Origin: Rhodovastum sp963709085 | GTDB taxonomy: Bacteria > Pseudomonadota > Alphaproteobacteria > Acetobacterales > Acetobacteraceae | Reading direction: 5' to 3' | NCBI GenBank assembly: GCA_963709085.1 | Contig: CAVPVB010000007.1 | Coordinates: 1,798,001-1,862,000, forward strand | Length of the DNA stretch: 64,000 nt | In this document: positions 41,673 to 50,694 of the stretch, piece after piece | Layout of the letters: each line of letters starts with the position of its first letter | Numbering within the stretch: the stretch's first letter is position 1 | Notes under the pieces: model-generated | Databases searched by the model: none | The model's input: only the letters and a program-made list of their open reading frames with translations | Told to the model about the DNA's origin: nothing | Made by a program: the position numbers and the translations under genes

Positions 41673-43997
41673 ATGGCCAGTGACCGGCTGAAGACCCTGC
41701 TTGCGCCTTCGCTGCGCAAGAGCATCGCCGGCGGGTTCGCCGTGCTGCTGGTGCTGCTGGTGGCGCTTGCCGGCGTGACGCTGCGGCTGATGGCGCCGCT
41801 GGCCGATGGTGCCGGACGGGTCCGCGCGGACAGCGCCCGGGCGGAGGCGGCGACGGCGGTGTCGCTGCAGGTCGGCCGCGCCCATGCGCGGGTGGTGCAG
41901 TACGCCCTGTCGGCGACCATGACCGACCAGCAGGCGGCGCAGGACAGTCTGGCGCGGCTTGATCAGGCGATCGCGGCGGGCGGCGGCGAAGGCGGTCTGG
42001 CGGCGCTCGCGAGCCGCTACCGGGCCAGCGCGGACAAAACGTTCGCCGCGGTCCAGCTGCGCAGCGCCGCGATTGAGCGCTTGCAGGCGGCGGGCACCGA
42101 AATCCGCACCATCACCTCCGCCATCGCGCAGGCGCTGGAGCCCGAGACGGACACCGATCTGGTGCGCAGCGGCCTGCGGCTCGGGCAGAGTTTCCAGGAA
42201 AGCGACGCCGCTGCCTCCCGGTTCCTTGCTTCCCGCAATCCGGCGGAGTCGAACATTGCCGTGACGGCGCTCACGGCTGTGCAGCCTGGGATTGAGGAAC
42301 TGGCCCGGCTGGCCGGGGACAATCGCCGTATCCGCCGTTTCGTCGCCGCGCTGGAAAAGCCACTGGGCGTCTATGCCGAGGCGCTGCAAGGCGTTGTTGC
42401 CGCCGATGAGCAACTCCGGCTGGCGGCGGCGGCACGCGATGACGCGAGCGCGGCGGTGCTCGGCGCCGTCGCGGCGGAACGCGACCGGGCGGCGGAATCG
42501 CAGCGCGCGGCGATCGGCTCGATGCTCGACAGTGTCGGCTCGGTGCGCGGGCTGCTGCTGGTGGTATCGGTGGTGGCGGTCGCCATCGGGCTGGCGCTGG
42601 CCGTGCTGATCAGCCGCAGCATCGCGCGGCCGATCCTGCAGATGACACGGGCGATGCAGCGGCTGGCCGGCGGCGATTATTTCCTCGACTTCCAGGATAT
42701 CCCATCGCTGAACCGGCGCGACGAGATCGGCCGGATGATCCAGGCCCTGCTGGTCTTCCTGCGCAATGCCCAGCAGGCGCATGGTCTGCAGGGCGAGGCT
42801 GAGCGGGTGCGGGCCGCGAAGGACCGGCGCCAGGAGGCGATGGACCGGCACACCCAGGATTTCGGCACGGCGACATCGGGCGTGATGGATGGTCTGGAGC
42901 GCTCGGCCGAGCAGGCGCACATCACCGCGCAGGAAATGTTTGCCGCCGCCCGGCACACGCGCGATTGCTCCGAGGCGACGGCGAAGGGGGCGGCGGCGTC
43001 CGCCGAAAGCCTCGCCGCCGTGGCCGCGGCTACCGAGGAGATGTCGGCCAGCATCGGCGAGATCGGCCAGCAGGCCGCGCGGGCCGCCAACGCGGCGCGG
43101 GAAGCGGTGGAGCGCGCAACGACGACGGACACCAAGGTCGCCAGCATGGCGGCGGCGGCCGAGCGGGTCGGCATCGTCGTCCGCCTGATCCGCGATATCG
43201 CCGGGCAGACCAACCTGCTGGCGCTGAACGCGACGATCGAGGCGGCGCGGGCCGGGGAGGCGGGGCGCGGCTTTGCCGTGGTGGCGGGCGAGGTGAAGGC
43301 GCTGGCGGCGCAGACAGCCCGGGCGACCGAGGAGATCGCCGACCAGATCGCCGCCATCCGCGCCGCCACCGGCGAGGCGGTGGATGCCGTCCACGAGGTG
43401 TCCGCGGTCATTGCGCAGATCGATGAGGTTGCCACGGTCATTGCATCGGCGGTCGAACAGCAGGGGGTCACGACGAACGACATCGCGGCCAGCGTGCATG
43501 CGATGTCGGTGGCGACGCAGCAGGCCACCGAGGCGATGCAGGATGTCTCCCGCGTGTCGGAAAGCACGGGCGAGGCGAGCCAGCGCGTGCTGGCGGTCGC
43601 GGATGAACTGGGGCGGACGGCCAATGCCCTGGGCGAGGAGATCAAGCAGTTCCTGCAGGCGATGACCCGCACCGACGAGGACACCCGCCGGCGTTATGAA
43701 CGGGTCCCCGGCCGGGGCGCGATCGCAGTGCTGCAGGCGCCCGGGGAGAAACCGCAGAATCTGGTCATCGTCGACATCTCGCGCGGCGGCGTCGGGCTGC
43801 AATCTGACTGGTCGGCGCCAGTGGGGTTGAGTGTCGCGGTCTGCCTGCCCGGGGGGGACGAGCCGGTTTCCGCGCGCCTGGTCCGCGCGCATGGCGGCGT
43901 GCTGGGCCTCTCGTTCCGCCAGAACGAGAAGGTGCTGGAGCGCGTGGACCAGGCGATCGAGCAGATCAACGCAATGGCGTTGCGGGAGGCCGCCTGA
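41673..43997 (+). CDS. methyl-accepting chemotaxis protein with C-terminal PilZ domain
   Basis: 774-residue chemoreceptor. A TM helix (about 17-37), a helical periplasmic domain (to about 288), a second TM (about 289-310), HAMP, and the signalling hairpin with tip GQTNLLALNATIEAARAGE near residue 512. After about residue 670 comes a PilZ domain with both c-di-GMP motifs: RRRYERV (RxxxR) and VDISRGGVGL (D/NxSxxG). This layout is known from Azospirillum Tlp1, where c-di-GMP changes receptor output. It is third in a row after a c-di-GMP enzyme and a periplasmic binding protein. No frameshift. The pattern implies direct coupling of c-di-GMP level to chemotaxis. Confidence 0.93.
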   Translation: MASDRLKTLLAPSLRKSIAGGFAVLLVLLVALAGVTLRLMAPLADGAGRVRADSARAEAATAVSLQVGRAHARVVQYALSATMTDQQAAQDSLARLDQAIAAGGGEGGLAALASRYRASADKTFAAVQLRSAAIERLQAAGTEIRTITSAIAQALEPETDTDLVRSGLRLGQSFQESDAAASRFLASRNPAESNIAVTALTAVQPGIEELARLAGDNRRIRRFVAALEKPLGVYAEALQGVVAADEQLRLAAAARDDASAAVLGAVAAERDRAAESQRAAIGSMLDSVGSVRGLLLVVSVVAVAIGLALAVLISRSIARPILQMTRAMQRLAGGDYFLDFQDIPSLNRRDEIGRMIQALLVFLRNAQQAHGLQGEAERVRAAKDRRQEAMDRHTQDFGTATSGVMDGLERSAEQAHITAQEMFAAARHTRDCSEATAKGAAASAESLAAVAAATEEMSASIGEIGQQAARAANAAREAVERATTTDTKVASMAAAAERVGIVVRLIRDIAGQTNLLALNATIEAARAGEAGRGFAVVAGEVKALAAQTARATEEIADQIAAIRAATGEAVDAVHEVSAVIAQIDEVATVIASAVEQQGVTTNDIAASVHAMSVATQQATEAMQDVSRVSESTGEASQRVLAVADELGRTANALGEEIKQFLQAMTRTDEDTRRRYERVPGRGAIAVLQAPGEKPQNLVIVDISRGGVGLQSDWSAPVGLSVAVCLPGGDEPVSARLVRAHGGVLGLSFRQNEKVLERVDQAIEQINAMALREAA

Positions 43998-44007
43998 GGA
44001 ATGGCTT

Positions 44008-44035
44008 CCAGGGCAGAACCCTGGCCTTCCTTTTT
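44008..44035 (+). terminator. Rho-independent-type terminator (repeat copy D)
   Basis: CCAGGG (44008-44013) pairs with CCCTGG (44019-44024), loop CAGAA, followed by CCTTCCTTTTT. The sequence is the right-hand arm of the dispersed repeat family. It sits 11 bases after the MCP-PilZ stop and abuts the stop of the convergent crcB gene. Confidence 0.65.
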
Positions 44036-44439
44036 CAGGGTTCACCAACCGGCAAAACGCCGATGCGCACGGCCAGCAGGTGCCCGGCGGCAACCGCGGC
44101 GAGGCATAGCACAATCGACAGCGCGATGTTGGCGAAGGCGGCGCCCCAGGCATCGTCGCGCGCCAGTTCCAGCGTCTGCAGGCTGAAGGACGAGAACGTG
44201 GTGAAGCCGCCGCAGATGCCGACCATGACAAAGATGCGCAGCCCCATATCGGCTGGCAGCCGACCGCCGGGCAGGGTGAGGGTGCCGAAGAACGAGATGA
44301 TGAAGCTGCCCACCACGTTGATGAGGATGGTGCCCCACGGGAAGCCGGAGCCCAGCAGCCGCGCCGCCGCCAGGCCGACGCCATAGCGCGCCATGCCCCC
44401 CAGCGCGCTGCCCAGCGCCACATACAGATACACCATCAT
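44035..44439 (-). CDS. crcB: CrcB/Fluc fluoride channel
   Basis: 134-residue, four-helix membrane protein that exports fluoride as a dual-topology dimer. Family marks are YVALGSALGGMARYGVGLAA, GTILINVVGSFIISFFGTL and GICGGFTTFSSFSLQTLEL; the Phe-box and Asn that line the pore are in these. The length is normal. The start ATG overlaps the stop of the upstream antiporter gene (ATGA), so both are translated from one message. No fluoride riboswitch was recognised in the sequence upstream of the operon. Confidence 0.94.
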   Translation of the reverse strand: MMVYLYVALGSALGGMARYGVGLAAARLLGSGFPWGTILINVVGSFIISFFGTLTLPGGRLPADMGLRIFVMVGICGGFTTFSSFSLQTLELARDDAWGAAFANIALSIVLCLAAVAAGHLLAVRIGVLPVGEP

Positions 44440-46949
44440 GAAGCGGATTCAGTCTGTTGCATGTTTTCTCCGCAGGGCATCGCAGGTTCACCCGGGGCGA
44501 TCGGTACGCTCGCCGGACCCGCCAGCTCCGGCCGCTCGGCCAGCAGGGTGCGGAAGCAGCGCGCCGGCAGCACCAGCAGATGGCAGAACCGCACCGCGGT
44601 GACCGCGCCCTGCGTTTCTGCCTCGCCCAACATACCGTCGCCGCCGAACAGCGCGCCGCGGCCGAGGCGCTGGCGTTGGCCGCGATACTCGATTTCGACC
44701 TCGCCGGAACTGATCACGAAGACCGAGCCCGCGGCCCGGCGCGGCCGCAGGATGCTCTCCCCCGGCAGCGCGAAGCGCATGGTCAGCCGCCGCGCGATGG
44801 TGTCGAGAACCGGCGCGGGCAGGGTGGCGAACGGCGGCAATTCGTTGACCCGCCGGCGCAGCGAGGTTTGCAGGTCGATCGTTGCCAGCCGGCGGATGCC
44901 ATCCCGGCGCGCCTCGATGTCGCGACGGATCGCCTTGAACAATTCGTCGCTGAGCAGTCCCTCGCCACGCAGCACGGCGTAGGCGTCCAGTTCGAAGCGC
45001 AGACCGATCTGCTGCAGCATGCGGGTCTGCAGCGCCTCCGCATGGTCGGGAAAATGCAGCCCCAGCGCTTCCATCGCGTCATCGAGCAGCACCCGGCGGC
45101 GCTGCACGATCTCGCCGAGCACCCCGGTCACGCGCGCGCCCAGCACCGGCGTCATGCGGTCGCGCATGAACCGCAGCTGGGCGAGGAACACCAGCTGCAT
45201 CAGCAGCAGCATTTCGAAGCGTTGCGTCATCAGGCGGGCCAGCGGTCCGTCGATACGAAAGCGGCGGTGTAGCCATTGCGCCAGCCGCAGCATCAGGCTC
45301 GGCCGCAACCGCCGCTTCGCAGCCTGCAAGTAGCCGAGCCGTCCGTTGGCGCGGGTGGCGTCGATCAGCGTGTCGGCGGTGCGCAGCAACTGCGACATGA
45401 TGCGGCGGCGGGCGCCGCGTTCGCGGAAGATATCGAGCAGGATGGCGCGCTCCTGCGTGGCGAAGGTCAGCAGCCCGAGCTTGACCCGGTCACGGTCGGT
45501 GAGGGCGGCGTCGAAAGTGTTGGCGGCGGCCTCGGCGGCGGCGCGGCGGTCATAAAGGTCCACCACGTGCTGCGTGGCCTGCGGCATGACGCCGAAATCG
45601 TCCGCCGTCCGGCGCAGCCGGTCGCGCACCTGGCCGAGCCCGAGCGCCACCACCTGATGGCGCAGCGCCTGGTCGATCGGCGACAGCCGGTCGAGTCCGA
45701 GCCAGCGGACCAGGAGGCGCAGCGTCGTGCCGTTGACCAGCAGCGTGAACAGCACGAAGCCGGTCGCCAGGATGGCGATGAATTCCTGCACGTCGGCGGT
45801 CACGCGCCGGTTCTCGGTCACCGCGAGCGCCATCGCCAGGGTGATCGAGCCGCGCAGCCCGCCCCACAGGATGGTCACCTTGAACCGTCCCGGCACGCGC
45901 TGGGTGAGCCGGGTGATGCGCAACAGCGGCATCACCAGGAACAGCACCACCGCGCGGGCGGCCAGCGCGGCCAGTACCACCACGCCGACCAGCATGATGT
46001 CCCAGGGCCGGATGCCGAGCATCAGCCGGGGCACCAGCATGGAGGCGAGCACGAACACCAGGGAGGAGGCGAGGAAGGCGGTCTGTGCCCAGACATCGGC
46101 CAGGAAGGACCAGCTTTGCGGGCGCAGCACCGACGGGCCGATCGCGCTCACGGTCAGCCCGGCCGCGGCGGCCGACACCACGCCGGAGAAGCCGAGGAAC
46201 TCGTCGCAGACGATGTAACTGAGATAGGGCAGGGCGAGCGTCAGGGTGACCTCGGCGGCGCGGCTGCCGCTGAGCAGCGGCATCACCAGCAGCGCGAGCC
46301 GCGCCAGCGCGTGCCCGACCGCCGCGCCGCCCAGCAGGGAGGCGGCGAAGATGAGTCCGGCCAGGCCGGGATCGGGGGTGCCGCGATGGTGGATCACCGC
46401 GTCCAGCAGCAGGGTGAACAGGACGATGGCCGCGGCGTCGTTCAGCAGGCTCTCGCCTTCGACCAGCCGGGTGAGCCGCGCATCCGCGCCGATGGCGCGG
46501 AACACGCCGATCACCGCGCTGGGGTCGGTGGTGGCGACGATCGCGCCGAGCAGCAGGCAGACGGTAAGCTTCTGGCCGGCGATCGGCTGCAGCGCGAAGC
46601 CGACCGCGGCCGTGGTCGCCACCACCGCCACGACCGCCAGCAGCAGCACCGGGGCGATGTCGCGCGCGAGCCGGCGCACGTCCAGCGAGAGCGCGCCGTG
46701 AAACACCAGCGCCGGCAGGAATACATACAGGAAGACCTGCGAGTTCACCGGGAAATGGGCGAAGGTGGCGGCCATCTCGTTGAGGCTGCCGCCCAGGTGG
46801 CGGCTCAGCAGGAACGTGGCGCCGGCGCCGATCAGCATGCCGACCAGCGCCAGCAGCACCGCGTCGGACACAAGCAGGCGCCGGGCCAGCGGCTGGACCG
46901 CGCTGACGACGACAAGCATTACCGCCATCGCAAGAAGGATGTCCGGCAC
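44436..46949 (-). CDS. CPA1-type cation/proton antiporter with C-terminal cyclic-nucleotide-binding domain
   Basis: 837 residues. The first 400 form a Na+/H+ exchanger domain with 12 or so helices, including the ion-site sequences GAIVATTDPSAVIGVFRAIG, VEGESLLNDAAAIVLFTLLL and LWGGLRGSITLAMALAV. A long helical cytoplasmic region follows, then a CAP_ED-type domain (about 690-800) with LPGESILRPRRAAGSVFVIS, SGEVEIEYRG and the cradle region GRGALFGGDGML. The plan is like plant SOS1. The start is GTG 46949 with GAGAGG upstream; a longer frame to 47129 lies in repeat DNA. It is co-translated with crcB. The transported ion is not certain. Confidence 0.9.
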   Translation of the reverse strand: MPDILLAMAVMLVVVSAVQPLARRLLVSDAVLLALVGMLIGAGATFLLSRHLGGSLNEMAATFAHFPVNSQVFLYVFLPALVFHGALSLDVRRLARDIAPVLLLAVVAVVATTAAVGFALQPIAGQKLTVCLLLGAIVATTDPSAVIGVFRAIGADARLTRLVEGESLLNDAAAIVLFTLLLDAVIHHRGTPDPGLAGLIFAASLLGGAAVGHALARLALLVMPLLSGSRAAEVTLTLALPYLSYIVCDEFLGFSGVVSAAAAGLTVSAIGPSVLRPQSWSFLADVWAQTAFLASSLVFVLASMLVPRLMLGIRPWDIMLVGVVVLAALAARAVVLFLVMPLLRITRLTQRVPGRFKVTILWGGLRGSITLAMALAVTENRRVTADVQEFIAILATGFVLFTLLVNGTTLRLLVRWLGLDRLSPIDQALRHQVVALGLGQVRDRLRRTADDFGVMPQATQHVVDLYDRRAAAEAAANTFDAALTDRDRVKLGLLTFATQERAILLDIFRERGARRRIMSQLLRTADTLIDATRANGRLGYLQAAKRRLRPSLMLRLAQWLHRRFRIDGPLARLMTQRFEMLLLMQLVFLAQLRFMRDRMTPVLGARVTGVLGEIVQRRRVLLDDAMEALGLHFPDHAEALQTRMLQQIGLRFELDAYAVLRGEGLLSDELFKAIRRDIEARRDGIRRLATIDLQTSLRRRVNELPPFATLPAPVLDTIARRLTMRFALPGESILRPRRAAGSVFVISSGEVEIEYRGQRQRLGRGALFGGDGMLGEAETQGAVTAVRFCHLLVLPARCFRTLLAERPELAGPASVPIAPGEPAMPCGENMQQTESAS

Positions 46950-47040
46950 GTTCGTGACCTCTCGGGATTGCAAGGCCGGGCCGGCCGGCCACGGCGGAGG
47001 GGTTTTCGCTTGCTGGCCACACGCTGTCCAGGCAATCGGG

Positions 47041-47274
47041 GTAAGGAAGGCCAGGGCTCTGCCCTGGACCCGCCGTCGCGCGTAGCGCGCCTTCGGCGCG
47101 ACGGCCGAGAGGCCCCTGGACCCCATCACTTAAAGGGTCTTGGGGAAGAGGGGGGTGAGGAGGAGCCGATGCATCTCCTCACCCCCTCTTCCCCAAGACC
47201 CTCTAAACGAATGGGTTCTAAGGGCTCCGCCCTTAGCGGGTCCAGGGCAGAGCCCTGGCCTTCCTTCACCCGAT
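47041..47274. repeat. composite palindromic repeat, complete copy E
   Basis: Full-length example of the dispersed repeat, filling the gap between the antiporter start and the helicase gene (46950-47414; no gene seen there). Outer arms are AAGGAAGGCCAGGGCTCTGC and its inverse near 47250-47272. Inside is a 27-bp stem (47134-47161 with 47176-47202, one bulged G) around the loop GGAGCCGATGCATC. After it comes CGAATGGGTTCTAAGGGCTC. This is the intact form of the site into which the IS at 14023 inserted. Confidence 0.85.
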
Positions 47275-47414
47275 TGCCCTGAGGCGGGGCTTGGGACTGG
47301 CGGCGGAATAGGGTATAGGGATGCGTTGTTCCCCCCTCGGCCTGTCCTGCACCTGACGCGCTCTTGCGCGATCCGGGCCGTGGCGGCTGCCGCCAACCTT
47401 CGGATCTCTGTCCC

Positions 47415-49070
47415 ATGTTGTTCGATCGCGCCCATCCCGCCCTTGCCGGCGCTCTCGCCGCGCGCGGCTATGCCGAGCCCACCCCGGTGCAGGAGGCGGT
47501 GCTGCAGGAAGGGGCGGCGGGGCGTGACCTGCTGGTATCGGCGCAGACCGGTTCGGGCAAGACGGTGGCCTACGGCCTGGCGCTGGCCGAGGATTTGCTG
47601 GGCATTGCTGAGCGGCTGCCGCGGCCGGGCGCGCCGCTGGCGCTGGTGGTGGCCCCGACCCGGGAACTGGCCATGCAGGTGCAGGGCGAGTTGGGCTGGC
47701 TGTATGACGCCGCCGGCGCCCGCATCGCCAGCTGCATCGGCGGCATGGACGGACGCGCCGAGGCGCGCGCGCTGGCGTCCGGCTGCCATGTGGTGGTCGG
47801 CACGCCCGGGCGGCTGTGCGACCATCTGCGGCGCGGGGTGCTCGATTTGTCGTCGCTGCGCGCGGTGGTGCTGGACGAGGCCGACGAGATGCTCGACCTC
47901 GGCTTTCGCGAGGAGCTGGAGCAGTTGCTGAACGCCGCCCCGGCGGCGCGGCGCACGCTGATGTTCTCCGCCACCATTGCCCGCGAGATCGCCTCGCTGG
48001 CCCGCCAGTTCCAGCGTGACGCGCTGCGCATCGACACGCTGGGCCGCAACCGGCCGCATGCCGACATCGCCTACCGCGCCATCCGGGTGGCGCCGCACGA
48101 GACGCTGCACGCGGTGGTGAACGTGCTGCGATATGAGGAGGCGCCGACCGCGCTGGTGTTCTGCGCCACCCGCGAGGCGGTGCGCCACCTGCACGCCAGC
48201 CTGCTGGAGCGGGGCTTCACCTCGGTCGCGCTGTCCGGCGAGCTGAGCCAGGCCGAACGCACGCGGGCGCTGCAGGCGCTGCGCGAGGGAGTGGCGCGGG
48301 TGTGCGTGGCGACCGACGTGGCGGCGCGCGGGCTCGATTTGCCGGCGCTCGACCTGGTGGTGCATGCCGACCTGCCCGGCGACCGCGACATCCTGCTGCA
48401 CCGCAGCGGCCGCACCGGTCGCGCCGGGCGCAAAGGGTGCAGCGTGCTGGTGGTGCCGTTCAACCGCCGTCGCCGCGCCGAGGAATTGTTTTCCACCGCC
48501 GGGGTGGCGGCAAGCTGGGCCGAGGCGCCGGATGCCGATTCCATCCGGGCGCGCGACACCGACCGCCTGTTGCAGGACGCGGCGTTAAATGCGCCGCCCG
48601 CGGCGGACGAACAGGAACTGATTCGCCGCCTGCTGGAGGGGCGCACGGCCGAGCAGGTGGCCACCGCGCTGATCCGGCTGCACCGTGCCCGGCTGCCGGC
48701 GCCCGAGGAAATGTCGCCGGTGGCGGCGGGCGAGCGCCGGGGACCGCGCCCGGCCGACGCCGCGCCGCGCGCCTGGTTCAGCCTGAGCGTGGGCCGGCGC
48801 GACCGCGCCGATCCGAAATGGCTGGTGCCGTTGATCTGTCGTCTCGGCGGGGTGGAGAAGCGCGACATCGGCGCCATCCGCATCTTCGACCGCGAGACCA
48901 AGTTCGAAATCGATTCCGCCTTCGCCGCCCGCTTTGCCGCCATCGTGCCGCAGGATGGCGAGGAGGTGCGCGTCGCCCCCTGCGATCCGGCGCCGGCCTC
49001 CGCCGCGCCGGCGCGGCGGCCGTCGCGCTTTCCCGAGGCGCGCGGGCGCGGGCGGGCGCGGGCGGCCTGA
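47415..49070 (+). CDS. DEAD-box RNA helicase (DbpA-like C-terminus)
   Basis: 551-residue ATP-dependent RNA helicase. Q motif PTPVQEAVLQ, Walker A AQTGSGKT (43-50), PTRELAMQV, GTPGRLCDHL, DEAD box VVLDEADEMLDLGF (near 154), FSATIAREI, VATDVAARGLDLPALDLVVH and HRSGRTGRAGR are all present. Residues about 452-525 (WFSLSVGRRDRADPKWLVPL then FEIDSAFAARFAAIV) match the DbpA RNA-binding domain, suggesting a role in ribosome assembly or structured RNA. The start is ATG 47415, giving MLFDRAHPALAGAL. Followed 55 bases later by a MATE gene. Confidence 0.93.
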   Translation: MLFDRAHPALAGALAARGYAEPTPVQEAVLQEGAAGRDLLVSAQTGSGKTVAYGLALAEDLLGIAERLPRPGAPLALVVAPTRELAMQVQGELGWLYDAAGARIASCIGGMDGRAEARALASGCHVVVGTPGRLCDHLRRGVLDLSSLRAVVLDEADEMLDLGFREELEQLLNAAPAARRTLMFSATIAREIASLARQFQRDALRIDTLGRNRPHADIAYRAIRVAPHETLHAVVNVLRYEEAPTALVFCATREAVRHLHASLLERGFTSVALSGELSQAERTRALQALREGVARVCVATDVAARGLDLPALDLVVHADLPGDRDILLHRSGRTGRAGRKGCSVLVVPFNRRRRAEELFSTAGVAASWAEAPDADSIRARDTDRLLQDAALNAPPAADEQELIRRLLEGRTAEQVATALIRLHRARLPAPEEMSPVAAGERRGPRPADAAPRAWFSLSVGRRDRADPKWLVPLICRLGGVEKRDIGAIRIFDRETKFEIDSAFAARFAAIVPQDGEEVRVAPCDPAPASAAPARRPSRFPEARGRGRARAA

Positions 49071-49125
49071 TCCGCGCGCGCACACCCTGGCTTGACCCAC
49101 GCCGGCACGCCCCAACTCTTCCCTG

Positions 49126-50550
49126 ATGACCGGGCCGTCACCCCAGCCGAGCCAGACGGCGCGATTCGTCACCGGATCGACGATGCGGCATGTCGCCGTG
49201 ATGGCGGGCACCGGGGCGATCGGCCTGGTTGCCGTGTTCGCCGTCGATCTGGTGAACCTGTTCTACATCTCCCGGCTGGGCGACCAGGCGGTCGCGGCGG
49301 CGGTCGGGTTTGCTGGCGTGGTGGGTTTTTTCCAGATCTCGATTTGCATCGGGGTGACCATCGGCGTCACCGCGGTGACCTCGCGCGCGATCGGGGCCGG
49401 TGCCATGGCGGAGGCGCGGCAACTGGCGACGTCCGGCATGCTGCTCGCCGGGCTGGTCGCGGCCGTGCTGGGTTTCGGCACGGTGGCGTTGCTCGGCCCG
49501 ATCCTGGACCTGCTGGGGGCGGCCGGCCGGACCCGCGATATGGCGCATCTGTTCCTGGAGATTACCGCCCCGTCGCTGCCGCTGCTCGCGGCCGGGATGT
49601 GCCTTTCGGGGGTGCTGCGCGCGGTCGGGGACCCGCGGCGGGCGATGAACACGACCCTGTTCGCCGCCATCGTCACCGCCGCCGTGGACCCGCTGCTGAT
49701 CTTTGGCCTGCATCTCGGGCTGGCCGGGGCGGCGATCAGCACGGTAATCTCGCGGCTGGTGCTGATGGCGGTGGCATGGCACGGGGTGGCGCGCCGGCAC
49801 GGGCTGGTGGCACCGATATCGCTGGCCCGGGTTGCCGCCGACATGCGACCGATCCTGGCGATCGCCGGGCCGGCGATGCTGACCAATCTCGCGACCCCGG
49901 TGGGGGCGGCGTATGTCACCCACGCCATGGCGCAGTTCGGGTCGCAGGCGGTCGCCGGGCTGGCGACCATCGACCGGCTGTCGCCGGTGGCGTTCGGGCT
50001 GGTCTATGCGCTCAGCGGCGCGGTCGGGCCGATCCTGGCGCAGAATTTCGGGGCCGGCCGGTACGATCGGGTGCGCCGGGCGCTGCGCGACAGCCTGGTG
50101 TTCACGGTGGTGGCGGTCTGCGCGGCCTGGCTGGCGCTGGCGCTCGGCCAGGGGCTGATCGTGCGCGCCTTCTCGGCCACCGGCGTTGCCGCCGAGGTGG
50201 TGCGGCTGTTCTGCACGGTGCTCGCGGGCAGCTTCGTGTTTGCGGGGTCGCTGTTCGTGGCCAATTCGGCGTTCAACAATCTTGGCCACCCGCTGCTGTC
50301 CACCCTGTTCAACTGGGGGCGCGCCACGCTCGGAACCATTCCGTTCGTGACCATCGGCGCGGGCTACGGGGCGGCGGGCGTGCTGATCGGGCAGGCGGCG
50401 GGCTCGATCGTGTTCGGCAGCCTCGCGGTGGTGGTGGCGTTCCGGGTGCTGCCGCGCGCCGAACGCGACTGGCCGGCCGACTCGCTGGCATTCCCGGGCG
50501 GCACCGGCACGGTGGCGGTGGCGGCATTGGCGGCGCGGCCGCGGCGGTGA
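49126..50550 (+). CDS. MATE-family multidrug/metabolite exporter
   Basis: 474-residue inner-membrane protein with about 12 helices in two similar halves. MATE marks are DLVNLFYISRLGDQAVAAAV in the first half, GVLRAVGDPRRAMNTTLFAA, and FGLVYALSGAVGPILAQNFG with GHPLLSTLFNWGRATLG in the second. Drives export by Na+ or H+ exchange; substrate unknown. It follows the DEAD-box helicase gene on the same strand by 55 bases, but the functions look unrelated. Length and frame are intact. Confidence 0.9.
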   Translation: MTGPSPQPSQTARFVTGSTMRHVAVMAGTGAIGLVAVFAVDLVNLFYISRLGDQAVAAAVGFAGVVGFFQISICIGVTIGVTAVTSRAIGAGAMAEARQLATSGMLLAGLVAAVLGFGTVALLGPILDLLGAAGRTRDMAHLFLEITAPSLPLLAAGMCLSGVLRAVGDPRRAMNTTLFAAIVTAAVDPLLIFGLHLGLAGAAISTVISRLVLMAVAWHGVARRHGLVAPISLARVAADMRPILAIAGPAMLTNLATPVGAAYVTHAMAQFGSQAVAGLATIDRLSPVAFGLVYALSGAVGPILAQNFGAGRYDRVRRALRDSLVFTVVAVCAAWLALALGQGLIVRAFSATGVAAEVVRLFCTVLAGSFVFAGSLFVANSAFNNLGHPLLSTLFNWGRATLGTIPFVTIGAGYGAAGVLIGQAAGSIVFGSLAVVVAFRVLPRAERDWPADSLAFPGGTGTVAVAALAARPRR

Positions 50551-50580
50551 GCGGCGCAAGGTCCTGAGCAGGGCGCTGCC

Positions 50581-50608
50581 TTGTTGCACGGGCGCTGCGG
50601 TGCAGCAA
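50581..50608 (+). promoter_or_regulatory. imperfect dyad upstream of the PFOR operon
   Basis: TTGTTGCAC (50581-50589) and GTGCAGCAA (50600-50608) form an inverted repeat with 8 of 9 matches and a 10-base spacer, about 87 bases before the PFOR start. Further TGCA repeats follow. It could be an operator for the 50695-58577 operon; no regulator is assigned. Confidence 0.3.
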
Positions 50609-50694
50609 TGCACTTGCAGCCGCGCATGGAACGCGATACACACCGGCAACTTTTTCGCCCCGCCACCGGTCGTAAGCAACTAGAGTGTGTGCTT

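Noticed and set aside
47041..47274. CRISPR-like array
   Set aside because: The repeats are palindromic arms of one element, without regularly spaced spacers or cas genes.
45276..47282. 668-codon plus-strand frame opposite the antiporter and running through the repeat
   Set aside because: Gln/His/Gly/Arg-rich shadow of a membrane protein gene that also continues into palindromic repeat DNA.
46950..47414. Possible fluoride riboswitch ahead of the antiporter-crcB operon
   Set aside because: The region is filled by the palindromic repeat, and I could not find the conserved riboswitch opening or pseudoknot.
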